The notes beneath the pieces were generated by a model. It searched no databases. It was not told the origin of the DNA and saw only the letters and a program-made list of their open reading frames with translations. Positions 11,287-17,335 of a stretch of 17,335 nt of DNA are shown in pieces. The stretch is from the NCBI RefSeq assembly GCF_000497445.1, contig NZ_CM002285.1, positions 4,724,708 to 4,742,042 on the forward strand, in the 5' to 3' direction. A program made the translations under genes and the position numbers. Source of the stretch: Streptomyces roseochromogenus subsp. oscitans DS 12.976 (lineage in GTDB: Bacteria > Actinomycetota > Actinomycetes > Streptomycetales > Streptomycetaceae). Positions within the stretch are counted from its first letter, which is position 1, and each line of letters begins with the position of its first letter.

Positions 11287-11841
11287 TCACGCGTAGGTGT
11301 CGCCGGGGCCGGAGCTGCCCGGAGCGCGCAGCGGGCCGTAGCGGCGAGCCGGGCCACCCGGGTTGAGCACCTTGATCATCCTCACGGTGCCGTGGCCCAG
11401 GTCCTCGTTGAGCCGGGCGACCAGCGCGGGTGCGAGATGACGCAGCTGGGTCGCCCAGGCCGTCGAGTCGCACTGCACGGTCAGCACGCGCTCGTCCTCG
11501 TCGTACCGCTGCGGCACACAGTGCTTGGCCAGGTCCTCGCCGACGATCTGCGGCCAGCGGCCCATGACGCCGCCCACCGCCGCGGGTGTCTCCCAGCCGC
11601 GCTCGGTCAGCAGCCGGTTGATCGCGGCGCCCAGCGCCATCGGATCACGGCCGTCGGCGCGCGCACCGGAGCGCAGCCCGCCGCCGCGCCGGGCCTGCTT
11701 CTTCTGCCGGGCCGCGTCCCCACGCGCGCGTGCCTGCTCCCGCGCCGCGCGCAACGCCACGCGCGCGAGGTCGACACCCGAAGGCTCGGGCGCTTTCTTC
11801 GGCTCCTTGGGCCCGGGCTCGCCGGTGCTGCCGCTGCTCAT
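11287..11841 (-). CDS. DUF721 / DciA-family protein (184 aa)
   Basis: The protein belongs to the DUF721 (DciA-like) family encoded between recF and gyrB in actinobacteria. DciA proteins in other bacteria act as loaders or partners of the replicative helicase DnaB; that role is inferred here from the family. Residues 1 to about 65 are charged and disordered, with many Arg and Ala residues. The conserved core (about 68-165) begins [18 protein letters not shown] and includes [13 protein letters not shown] and the strand [15 protein letters not shown]. The start ATG (11841) overlaps the recF stop in ATGA, so the two are translationally coupled. A DciA in a replication operon next to recF makes functional sense. 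Confidence 0.88.
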   Translation of the reverse strand: MSSGSTGEPGPKEPKKAPEPSGVDLARVALRAAREQARARGDAARQKKQARRGGGLRSGARADGRDPMALGAAINRLLTERGWETPAAVGGVMGRWPQIVGEDLAKHCVPQRYDEDERVLTVQCDSTAWATQLRHLAPALVARLNEDLGHGTVRMIKVLNPGGPARRYGPLRAPGSSGPGDTYA

Positions 11842-12995
11842 ACGCGCTCCACCGCCCCGTCGGCCACCGCATACCGCGCGCCGACCAGTACGTCCGGTAC
11901 GTCGCCGTCCACAGCGGCGGTGACCAGCACCTGCTCGCCGGGCGCGACCAGCTCGGCCAGCCGCTCACGCCTGCGCACGTCCAGCTCGGCGAAGACGTCG
12001 TCCAGGACCAGCACCGGCTCGTTGCCCTCGGCCCGCAGCAGGTCGTAGGAGGCCAGACGCAGCGCGAGAGCGTACGACCAGGACTCGCCGTGCGAGGCGT
12101 AGCCCTTGGCGGGCAGCTGACCGAGTTTGAGAATCAAATCGTCCCGATGGGGGCCTACGAGGGTGACGCCCCGCTCGATCTCCTGCTTACGCGCCTCCGC
12201 CAGGGCAGCCATCAGCTGGGCGTAGAGATCCTCGCGCGCGTGGGCCTCACCGGGTGCGGACGGCTTGTAGTCGAGAGTGATCGGCCCGCCGCCGGGAGCC
12301 AGCTGCTCGTACGCCTTGTCCGCGAGCGGCTGGAGCGCGGCGATGAGATCGAGCCGCTGAGCGAGCAGTTCGGCACCCGCACGCGCGAGATGCTGATCCC
12401 ACACATCGAGGGTGGACAGATCCGCCCCCGGGCTCGAATCCGCTCCCCCGGGAAGCGCCCCCCTCCGCCCGCCGTGCCGACGCGCGAGGGCGGCGGTCTT
12501 CAGCAGCGTGTTGCGCTGCTTGAGCACCCGCTCGTAGTCGGACCGTACGCCCGCCATCCGGGGCGACCGCGCGGTGATCAACTCGTCGAGGAACCGCCGC
12601 CGTTCGCCCGGATCCCCCTTCACCAGGGCGAGATCCTCGGGCGCGAACAGCACCGTCCGTACGATCCCGAGAATGTCGCGGGGCCTGACCTGCGAGGACC
12701 GGTTGATGCGGGCGCGGTTGGCCTTGCCAGGGTTCAGCTCCAGCTCGACCAGCTGCTGCCGGTCGCCCTGCCGGACCTGCGCCCGGATGACGGCGCGCTC
12801 GGCGCCCATGCGGACGAGGGGGGCGTCGGAGGCGACCCGGTGGCTGCCGAGGGTGGCGAGATATCCGACCGCCTCCACCAGGTTGGTCTTGCCCTGCCCG
12901 TTGGGGCCGATGAAGGCGGTGACGCCCGGGTCGAGCGGAACCTCGGCCCGGGCGTACGAGCGGAAGTCGGCCAGCGAAAGATGCGTGACGTGCAT
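11838..12995 (-). CDS. recF: DNA replication and repair protein RecF (385 aa)
   Basis: RecF is an SMC-like ATPase that binds gapped DNA and, with RecO and RecR, helps load RecA. Walker A is GPNGQGKTN (30-38), and Walker B lies in [14 protein letters not shown] near the C-terminus. The N-terminus, [13 protein letters not shown], is the classical RecF opening. Length is close to that of other actinobacterial RecF proteins, with a small Gly/Arg-rich insertion (about residues 195-215) typical of streptomycetes. I choose ATG at 12995 because conserved sequence begins there; the frame could extend 16 residues to a start at 13043. The ribosome binding site is poor (GGAAGG 13 nt or more upstream). 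It is 82 bp after gnd. Confidence 0.96.
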   Translation of the reverse strand: MHVTHLSLADFRSYARAEVPLDPGVTAFIGPNGQGKTNLVEAVGYLATLGSHRVASDAPLVRMGAERAVIRAQVRQGDRQQLVELELNPGKANRARINRSSQVRPRDILGIVRTVLFAPEDLALVKGDPGERRRFLDELITARSPRMAGVRSDYERVLKQRNTLLKTAALARRHGGRRGALPGGADSSPGADLSTLDVWDQHLARAGAELLAQRLDLIAALQPLADKAYEQLAPGGGPITLDYKPSAPGEAHAREDLYAQLMAALAEARKQEIERGVTLVGPHRDDLILKLGQLPAKGYASHGESWSYALALRLASYDLLRAEGNEPVLVLDDVFAELDVRRRERLAELVAPGEQVLVTAAVDGDVPDVLVGARYAVADGAVERV

Positions 12996-13032
12996 GGTCG
13001 TTTCGCCGGCCTTCCCCAGAGTGCTGATGGAC

Positions 13033-13080
13033 TGTGGATACACGAGGCTCGCGGGGGCGGCCCTGTGGATCTGTGGATTA
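13033..13080 (-). promoter_or_regulatory. Cluster of three DnaA-box-like sites between gnd and recF
   Basis: On the minus strand GTATCCACA (13033-13041), AGATCCACA (13064-13072) and TAATCCACA (13072-13080) each contain the ATCCACA core. The outer two differ from TTATCCACA by one base. The third overlaps the gnd stop codon. They are outside oriC, about 2.5 kb away. They could titrate DnaA or adjust recF transcription; chance is possible because this region is rich in TGTGGA. Confidence 0.4.
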
Positions 13081-13953
13081 CTTCTTCTCGACGGCGTGAC
13101 CGCCGAACTGGTTGCGCAGCGCGGCGATCATCTTCATCTGCGGCGAGTCCTCCTGACGCGAGGCGAACCGCGCGAACAGCGACGCGGTGATCGCCGGCAG
13201 CGGCACCGCGTTGTCGATCGCGGCCTCCACAGTCCAGCGTCCCTCACCGGAGTCCTGTGCATAACCGCGCAGCCCGTCCAGGTGCTCGTCCTCGTCGAGC
13301 GCGTTGACGGCGAGGTCGAGCAGCCAGGACCGGATGACGGTGCCCTCCTGCCAGGACCGGAACACCTCGCGGACGTCGGTGACGGAGTCGACCTTCTCCA
13401 GCAGCTCCCAGCCCTCGGCGTAGGCCTGCATCATCGCGTACTCGATGCCGTTGTGGACCATCTTCGCGAAATGGCCCGCGCCGACCTTGCCGGCGTGCAC
13501 CGAGCCGAAGTCGCCCTCCGGCTTCAGCGCGTCGAAGATCGGCTGCACCTTGGCGACGTTCTCGGCGTCGCCGCCGTACATCAGCGCGTAGCCGTTCTCC
13601 AGCCCCCAGACACCGCCGGACACACCGCAGTCCACGAACCCTATGCCCTTGGCCGCGAGTTCCTCGGCGTGCTTCTCGTCGTCCGTCCAGCGGGAGTTGC
13701 CGCCGTCCACGACCACGTCGCCGGGCTCCAGCAGCTCGGCGAGCTGGTCGATGGTCGACTGGGTGGGCTCGCCGGCCGGGACCATCACCCAGACCACGCG
13801 CGGACCGCTGAGCTTGCCCACAAGCTCTTCCAGGCTGTGGACATCCGCGAGGTCCGCGTTGCGGTCGTATCCGAGGACGGTGTGGCCCGCGCGGCGGATC
13901 CGCTCGCGCATGTTGCCGCCCATCTTGCCGAGGCCGACGAGACCGAGCTCCAT
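13078..13953 (-). CDS. gnd: 6-phosphogluconate dehydrogenase, decarboxylating, short form (291 aa)
   Basis: This enzyme oxidises and decarboxylates 6-phosphogluconate to ribulose 5-phosphate in the pentose phosphate pathway, in the cytoplasm. The Rossmann fingerprint GLGKMGGNM lies at residues 7-15. The substrate motif CGVSGGVWG (109-117) and the catalytic segment KMVHNGIEY (164-172) are intact. At about 290 residues it is the short form, which lacks the long C-terminal part of the 470-residue enzymes. Asp30 at the end of the second beta strand favours NAD+ over NADP+ (inference). The start is ATG at 13953 with AAGGA upstream. Its place between dnaN and recF is usual in streptomycetes, though the enzyme has no known replication role. 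Confidence 0.95.
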   Translation of the reverse strand: MELGLVGLGKMGGNMRERIRRAGHTVLGYDRNADLADVHSLEELVGKLSGPRVVWVMVPAGEPTQSTIDQLAELLEPGDVVVDGGNSRWTDDEKHAEELAAKGIGFVDCGVSGGVWGLENGYALMYGGDAENVAKVQPIFDALKPEGDFGSVHAGKVGAGHFAKMVHNGIEYAMMQAYAEGWELLEKVDSVTDVREVFRSWQEGTVIRSWLLDLAVNALDEDEHLDGLRGYAQDSGEGRWTVEAAIDNAVPLPAITASLFARFASRQEDSPQMKMIAALRNQFGGHAVEKK

Positions 13954-14132
13954 CAGTTGTGTTCCTTAGGTCGCTGTGTGGCGTGACAGACACCGAAGTG
14001 CCGAGCCGAGCCTAAACCCGCCCGTTCACGCACAGCTGTGGGCATACGCGCTCATGCGTTACTCCCCTGACCTGCAGCTTCTCAACACGCTGCCGCCGCT
14101 GCGCGGCAAGCGAAGCCCACCCCCGGCCAGCG

Positions 14133-14168
14133 ACAGTGCCGAGCGCCCACAAGGACACCCGGCACTGT
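14133..14168 (-). terminator. Hairpin between dnaN and gnd
   Basis: ACAGTGCCG (14133-14141) and CGGCACTGT (14160-14168) are 9-bp complements around an 18-nt loop, starting 11 nt after the dnaN stop. A run of six A lies at 14171-14176, which is a T-run before the hairpin in the dnaN sense. It is therefore not a classical terminator for dnaN, though it may still slow or end transcription. The gnd promoter must lie in the 226-bp gap 13954-14179 if gnd is separate; no good -35/-10 pair is seen. Confidence 0.35.
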
Positions 14169-14179
14169 GGAAAAAACGG

Positions 14180-15310
14180 TCAGCCGCTCAGCCGCACCGG
14201 CATGATCAGGTACTTGTACGCGTCGTCGGCCTCCGCGTCCAGGGCCGGCTTCCCGCTGAGCAGCGCCGGCTTCGTGGAGGTCGTGAACGACAGCTGAGCC
14301 ACCGGGGAGTCGATCGCGCTCAGGCCGTCCAGCAGGAACGTCGGGTTGAAGGCGATGGAGATGTCGTCGCCCTCCAGCTGGGCGTCGACCCTTTCCACAG
14401 CCTGTGCGTCGTCGCTGGACCCGGCCTCGAGGATCAGCACACCCTGCTCGAAGCTCAGCCGCACCGGGGTGTTCCGCTCGGCCACCAGCGCCACACGCTT
14501 GACGGCCTCCACGAAGGGCGCTGTCTCGATCACGGCGACGGAGTTGAACTCGGTCGGGAACAGCGTCCGGTACTTCGGCAGGTCACCCTCGAGCAGCCGC
14601 GTGGTCGTACGACGCCCCGCGCCCTCGAAACCGATCAGCCCCTCACCGGCACCCGACCCGGACAGCGCCAGCGTCACGCTGTCACCGGCGCCGAGCGACT
14701 TGGCCGTGTCCAGGAGCGTCTTGGCCGGGACCAGGGCGACCGCGGAGGCGTCCGGGTTCTCCGGCTTCCACAGGAACTCACGGACCGCGAAGCGGTAGCG
14801 GTCGGTGGAGGCCAGGGTGACCGTGTCGCCCTCGATCTCGATGCGCACACCGGTGAGGACGGGCAGCGTGTCGTCACGGCCGGCGGCGATGGCCACCTGG
14901 GACACGGCGGCGGCGAAGACCTCGCCGGGGACCGTGCCCGTGGCGTTCGGCATCTGCGGCAGCGCCGGGTACTCCTCCACAGGCAGTGTGTGGAGGGTGA
15001 ACCGGGAGGACCCACAGACCACGGTCGCCCGTACACCGTCTGTGGAAATCTCCACCGGACGGTTGGGGAGAGCGCGGGAGATGTCGGCGAGCAGGCGGCC
15101 GGAGACGAGAACGGTGCCGTCCTCCTCGACCTCGGCCTCCACCGACACGCGCGCGGAGACCTCGTAGTCGAAGCTCGACAGGCTCAGCTGGCCGTCCTCG
15201 GCCTTGAGGAGGAGGCCGGCGAGGACAGGCGCCGGCGGACGGGCCGGGAGGCTGCGTGCCGCCCACGCCACTGCCTCCGCGAGTACGTCGCGTTCCACCC
15301 GGATCTTCAC
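14180..15310 (-). CDS. dnaN: DNA polymerase III sliding clamp, beta subunit (376 aa)
   Basis: DnaN forms a ring-shaped dimer that tethers the replicative polymerase and other proteins to DNA. The sequence starts MKIRVERDVLAEAVAWAARS, contains LPVLTGVRIE and the repeated three-domain clamp fold, and ends YKYLIMPVRLSG, the normal clamp C-terminus that forms part of the protein-binding pocket. Length is standard. The start is GTG at 15310 with AGGAGG (15320-15325) 9 nt upstream, a strong ribosome binding site. It directly abuts oriC and points away from it. A TTGACC hexamer (minus strand, 15429-15434) is a possible -35, but no matching -10 at normal spacing is evident. Confidence 0.98.
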   Translation of the reverse strand: MKIRVERDVLAEAVAWAARSLPARPPAPVLAGLLLKAEDGQLSLSSFDYEVSARVSVEAEVEEDGTVLVSGRLLADISRALPNRPVEISTDGVRATVVCGSSRFTLHTLPVEEYPALPQMPNATGTVPGEVFAAAVSQVAIAAGRDDTLPVLTGVRIEIEGDTVTLASTDRYRFAVREFLWKPENPDASAVALVPAKTLLDTAKSLGAGDSVTLALSGSGAGEGLIGFEGAGRRTTTRLLEGDLPKYRTLFPTEFNSVAVIETAPFVEAVKRVALVAERNTPVRLSFEQGVLILEAGSSDDAQAVERVDAQLEGDDISIAFNPTFLLDGLSAIDSPVAQLSFTTSTKPALLSGKPALDAEADDAYKYLIMPVRLSG

Positions 15311-15337
15311 CGTAAGCCGCCTCCTGCTGTTGCTACT

Positions 15338-15351
15338 GAGTCCTCCGACTC
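15338..15351 (-). promoter_or_regulatory. Small hairpin upstream of the dnaN ribosome binding site
   Basis: GAGTC (15338-15342) and GACTC (15347-15351) form a 5-bp stem with a 4-nt loop that reads GGAG in the dnaN RNA sense. It ends 12 nt before AGGAGG. It could influence translation, but it is short and may be chance. Confidence 0.25.
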
Positions 15352-15535
15352 GGTGTCACCGCCCACTGCGAAGGGAAGTACACCGGGGACCAGTCTGACG
15401 CACCGCACTGACAGTAGGTGCCCGTCGGGGTCAAGTCGCGCCGAGAGGCAGCCGGGCTCGAGACAGCGAGTTGTGCACAGGCCCCGCTTCAAAACGAATG
15501 CCGAACTCTCTCTAGTCGGGAGTAGTAGTAGGGCC

Positions 15536-15638
15536 TGTGGATACCGTGGATAACCACGTTTGCCCAGCTCAGAGCCGGAATTTTGTCCACTGGTCCTGTG
15601 GGTGGAGGCAGTGGACAACCTGGTGTCTCTGTGGAGAA
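15536..15638. promoter_or_regulatory. Left DnaA-box cluster of oriC
   Basis: Five sites occur in about 100 bp: GTATCCACA (15536-15544, minus), TTATCCACG (15545-15553, minus), TTGTCCACT (15583-15591, plus), TTGTCCACT (15610-15618, minus) and TTCTCCACA (15630-15638, minus). The first two are directly adjacent. The pair at 15583 and 15610 are identical and face opposite directions, giving an inverted pair. Confidence 0.8.
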
Positions 15639-15788
15639 CAGAAAGTTCTGCACACACCGCCCACAGCCCGAGGGCAGTTCTCCCCAGCTGCGTCCCCAGG
15701 TTTACCCACGTTTCCCACACCCCAAGCCGGCAGCTTCATGTGACGGCTTTCACTCGACGCGGTGATCGGGTGCGTCGCGTTGCCGAAC

Positions 15789-15931
15789 AGTGGACAGCCA
15801 TGTGGAGAAGCTGGGGATCACTGGGGACAACCGACCTCAGCCTGTGGGTCGTCGGTGGACAACTCCGTGCACAGCCTGTGGATCTTCCCTTTGTCCACAG
15901 TCTGTGGAGATCGTTCGTCCACGATTCCACA
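15789..15931. promoter_or_regulatory. Right DnaA-box cluster of oriC, with the perfect box
   Basis: The cluster contains CTGTCCACT (15789-15797), TTCTCCACA (15801-15809), TTGTCCCCA (15822-15830), TTGTCCACC (15854-15862) and AGATCCACA (15877-15885) on the minus strand. The perfect plus-strand box TTGTCCACA (15891-15899) follows. ATCTCCACA lies on the minus strand at 15903-15911, and weaker plus-strand sites at 15915-15923 and 15923-15931. The perfect box faces its neighbour across a 3-bp gap. Confidence 0.85.
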
Positions 15932-16160
15932 GGCAGCTGAGCTGGGCGAACGCTGTATGAACAGGCTCCCTGTGGATGCCGTTCGGGACAACTTCCCAGT
16001 CCCCAGGATGTGGACGGAAGAAAGTCGGCGAATCTGTGGAGAGTGGCCGTAACCAGGCACGAATTCGAACACCCGACGACGAGCGAGCAACGCTCCACAG
16101 CCACCACGCCGCCGTAGCAGCGGCACCCTGCACGCGCCGGCAAGCGACCCCACCCCCGCC

Positions 16161-16197
16161 CAGCCACAGCACACGGCGCTCAGCCACAGCACACGGC
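16161..16197. repeat. 17-bp perfect direct repeat with 20-bp period
   Basis: CAGCCACAGCACACGGC occurs at 16161-16177 and again at 16181-16197, separated by GCT. The period of 20 bp is about two helical turns. The repeat lies between the last DnaA-like site and the dnaA terminator. It does not contain a full DnaA box (CCACAG only). Its function is unknown; duplication by slippage is the simplest explanation. Confidence 0.9.
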
Positions 16198-16230
16198 AAG
16201 AAACACAGGACAGTCGCGCAGCGAAAGCGA

Positions 16231-16267
16231 AGGGCGCCCCCGGGATGCGGTATCCCGAAGGCGCCCT
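16231..16267 (-). terminator. Terminator of dnaA
   Basis: A two-part stem is formed by AGGGCGCC/GGCGCCCT (16231-16238 and 16260-16267) and CGGGAT/ATCCCG (16241-16246 and 16252-16257), with a small internal loop and a 5-nt apical loop. It lies 33 bp after the dnaA stop. Read on the minus strand it is followed by TCGCTTTCGC, a weak T stretch. It should keep dnaA transcription from running into oriC. Confidence 0.75.
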
Positions 16268-16300
16268 CAGCGTCGGCGTACAGGCGGTGTGCGCCGCACG

Positions 16301-17335
16301 TCACCCGTTCTTGATGCGGTTCGTCAGCTCGGTGACCTGGTTGTAGATGGACCGCCGCTCGGCCATCAGCGCACGGATCTTGCGATCGGCATGCATGACG
16401 GTCGTGTGGTCACGGCCCCCGAACTGCGCCCCGATCTTCGGCAGTGACAGATCGGTCAGCTCACGGCACAGATACATCGCGATCTGCCGCGCGGTGACCA
16501 GCGCCCGCCCGCGCGAGGTGCCGCACAGGTCCTCGACCGTCAGCCCGAAGTAGTCCGCGGTGGCCCCCATGATCGCCGTCGCCGTGATCTCAGGCGCGCT
16601 GTCCTCGCCGCCGGGGATCAGGTCCTTCAGGACGATCTCTGTCAGGCCCAGGTCCACCGGCTGCCGGTTGAGTGACGCGAACGCCGTCACCCGGATCAGC
16701 GCACCCTCCAGCTCACGGATGTTCCGCGAGATCCGGGAGGCGATGAACTCCAGTACCTCCGGCGGGGCGTTGAGCTGTTCCTGCACCGCCTTCTTGCGGA
16801 GAATCGCGATACGCGTCTCCAGCTCGGGCGGCTGGACGTCGGTGATGAGGCCCCACTCGAAACGGTTCCGCAGCCGGTCCTCCAGCGTGACCAGCTGCTT
16901 CGGCGGCCGGTCGGAGGAGAGCACGATCTGCTTGTTGGCGTTGTGGAGCGTGTTGAAGGTGTGGAAGAACTCCTCCTGTGTCGACTCCTTGTCCGCGAGG
17001 AACTGGATGTCGTCGACGAGCAGGATGTCCATCTCGCGGTAGCGCTTGCGGAAGCTGTCGCCCTTGCCGTCGCGGATGGAGTTGATGAACTCGTTGGTGA
17101 ACTCCTCCGAGCTGACGTACCGCACGCGCGTGCCCGGGTAGAGGCTGCGTGCGTAGTGCCCGATGGCGTGCAGCAGATGCGTCTTTCCGAGCCCCGACTC
17201 CCCGTAGATGAAAAGGGGGTTGTACGCCTTCGCCGGTGCCTCGGCGACGGCCACTGCGGCCGCGTGCGCGAACCGGTTGGAGGCGCCGATGACGAATGTG
17301 TCGAAGAGGTACTTCGGGTTCAGCCGTGCCGTCGG
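16301..17335 (-). CDS. dnaA: Chromosomal replication initiator DnaA (5' part beyond window)
   Basis: The visible 344 residues are the AAA+ and DNA-binding parts of DnaA; the frame remains open to the right edge ([17 protein letters not shown]). Walker A is GESGLGKTH (visible residues 45-53) and Walker B is [21 protein letters not shown] carries the arginine-rich sensor region. Domain IV contains the DnaA signature [10 protein letters not shown], which reads the DnaA box, and the protein ends TNRIKNG. The missing N-terminus includes domain I and the long, variable domain II typical of Streptomyces DnaA. DnaA-ATP binds the boxes in the adjacent oriC and opens the duplex. The gene points toward oriC and ends in the hairpin at 16231-16267. 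Its promoter is outside the window. Confidence 0.98.
   Translation of the reverse strand, partial: PTARLNPKYLFDTFVIGASNRFAHAAAVAVAEAPAKAYNPLFIYGESGLGKTHLLHAIGHYARSLYPGTRVRYVSSEEFTNEFINSIRDGKGDSFRKRYREMDILLVDDIQFLADKESTQEEFFHTFNTLHNANKQIVLSSDRPPKQLVTLEDRLRNRFEWGLITDVQPPELETRIAILRKKAVQEQLNAPPEVLEFIASRISRNIRELEGALIRVTAFASLNRQPVDLGLTEIVLKDLIPGGEDSAPEITATAIMGATADYFGLTVEDLCGTSRGRALVTARQIAMYLCRELTDLSLPKIGAQFGGRDHTTVMHADRKIRALMAERRSIYNQVTELTNRIKNG

Larger units (their letters stand above)
15311..16300. other. oriC: Chromosomal replication origin (oriC) between dnaN and dnaA
   Basis: The 990-bp noncoding interval between dnaN and dnaA contains numerous DnaA boxes related to the Streptomyces consensus TTGTCCACA on both strands, densest from about 15470 to 16100. 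One is perfect (15891-15899). Eight-of-nine matches include 15471-15479, 15545-15553, 15583-15591, 15610-15618, 15630-15638, 15801-15809, 15822-15830 and 15854-15862. Further seven-of-nine matches lie at 15903-15911, 15923-15931, 15971-15979, 16009-16017 and 16035-16043. They fall into two groups with a box-poor spacer (about 15670-15788). Most boxes are on the minus strand. No obvious AT-rich unwinding element is visible, as is usual for Streptomyces. The right end carries a direct repeat and the dnaA terminator. Confidence 0.96.

Noticed and set aside
14133..14176. Classical intrinsic terminator of dnaN
   Set aside because: The T-run is on the wrong side of the hairpin for dnaN transcription; kept only as a low-confidence hairpin.

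Overview
This window is the left side of the replication origin of a GC-rich, Streptomyces-like actinomycete chromosome. The evidence is the gene order dnaA - oriC - dnaN - gnd - recF - DUF721 - gyrB - gyrA - DUF3566 - tRNA-Ile, all on the minus strand. A perfect 14-bp parS palindrome, a long oriC with many TTGTCCACA-type DnaA boxes, and strong G/C in third codon positions agree with this. The genus is inferred from gene order and sequence style, not from a database comparison.

Layout, left to right. At 2-151 is the 3' end of an unrecognised plus-strand gene. A gene-free stretch (152-644) carries a triple 10-bp repeat, one parS site and a 13-bp perfect inverted repeat. At 645-4733 lies a large plus-strand gene for a 1362-residue protein: an N-terminal helix-turn-helix-like segment, a STAND-type P-loop NTPase, one membrane helix and 14 WD40 repeats. 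It is followed by an intrinsic terminator and three head-to-tail copies of a 26-bp sequence. Then come a solitary tRNA-Ile(GAT) with its own promoter and terminator, and the small membrane protein DUF3566, gyrA and gyrB. A 427-bp leader region separates gyrB from the DUF721 (DciA-like) gene, which overlaps recF by 4 bp. Next are gnd, dnaN, oriC (about 15.4-16.1 kb) and the 3' part of dnaA, which runs off the right edge.

The minus-strand genes form the conserved replication neighbourhood. DnaA opens oriC, DnaN is the sliding clamp, RecF works at gaps and stalled forks, DUF721/DciA is probably linked to the replicative helicase, and GyrA/GyrB remove supercoils. gnd is the usual metabolic passenger in streptomycetes. 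Genes left of oriC point away from it, so they are transcribed with the leftward fork. The STAND/WD40 gene and the partial gene at the left edge oppose that fork, and the STAND/WD40 gene looks like the one accessory element here.

No new multi-gene system is evident. The most unusual items are the HTH-STAND-membrane-double-propeller protein, the compact repeat and hairpin elements flanking it, DnaA-box-like sites outside oriC in the gnd-recF area, and a 17-bp direct repeat between oriC and the dnaA terminator.
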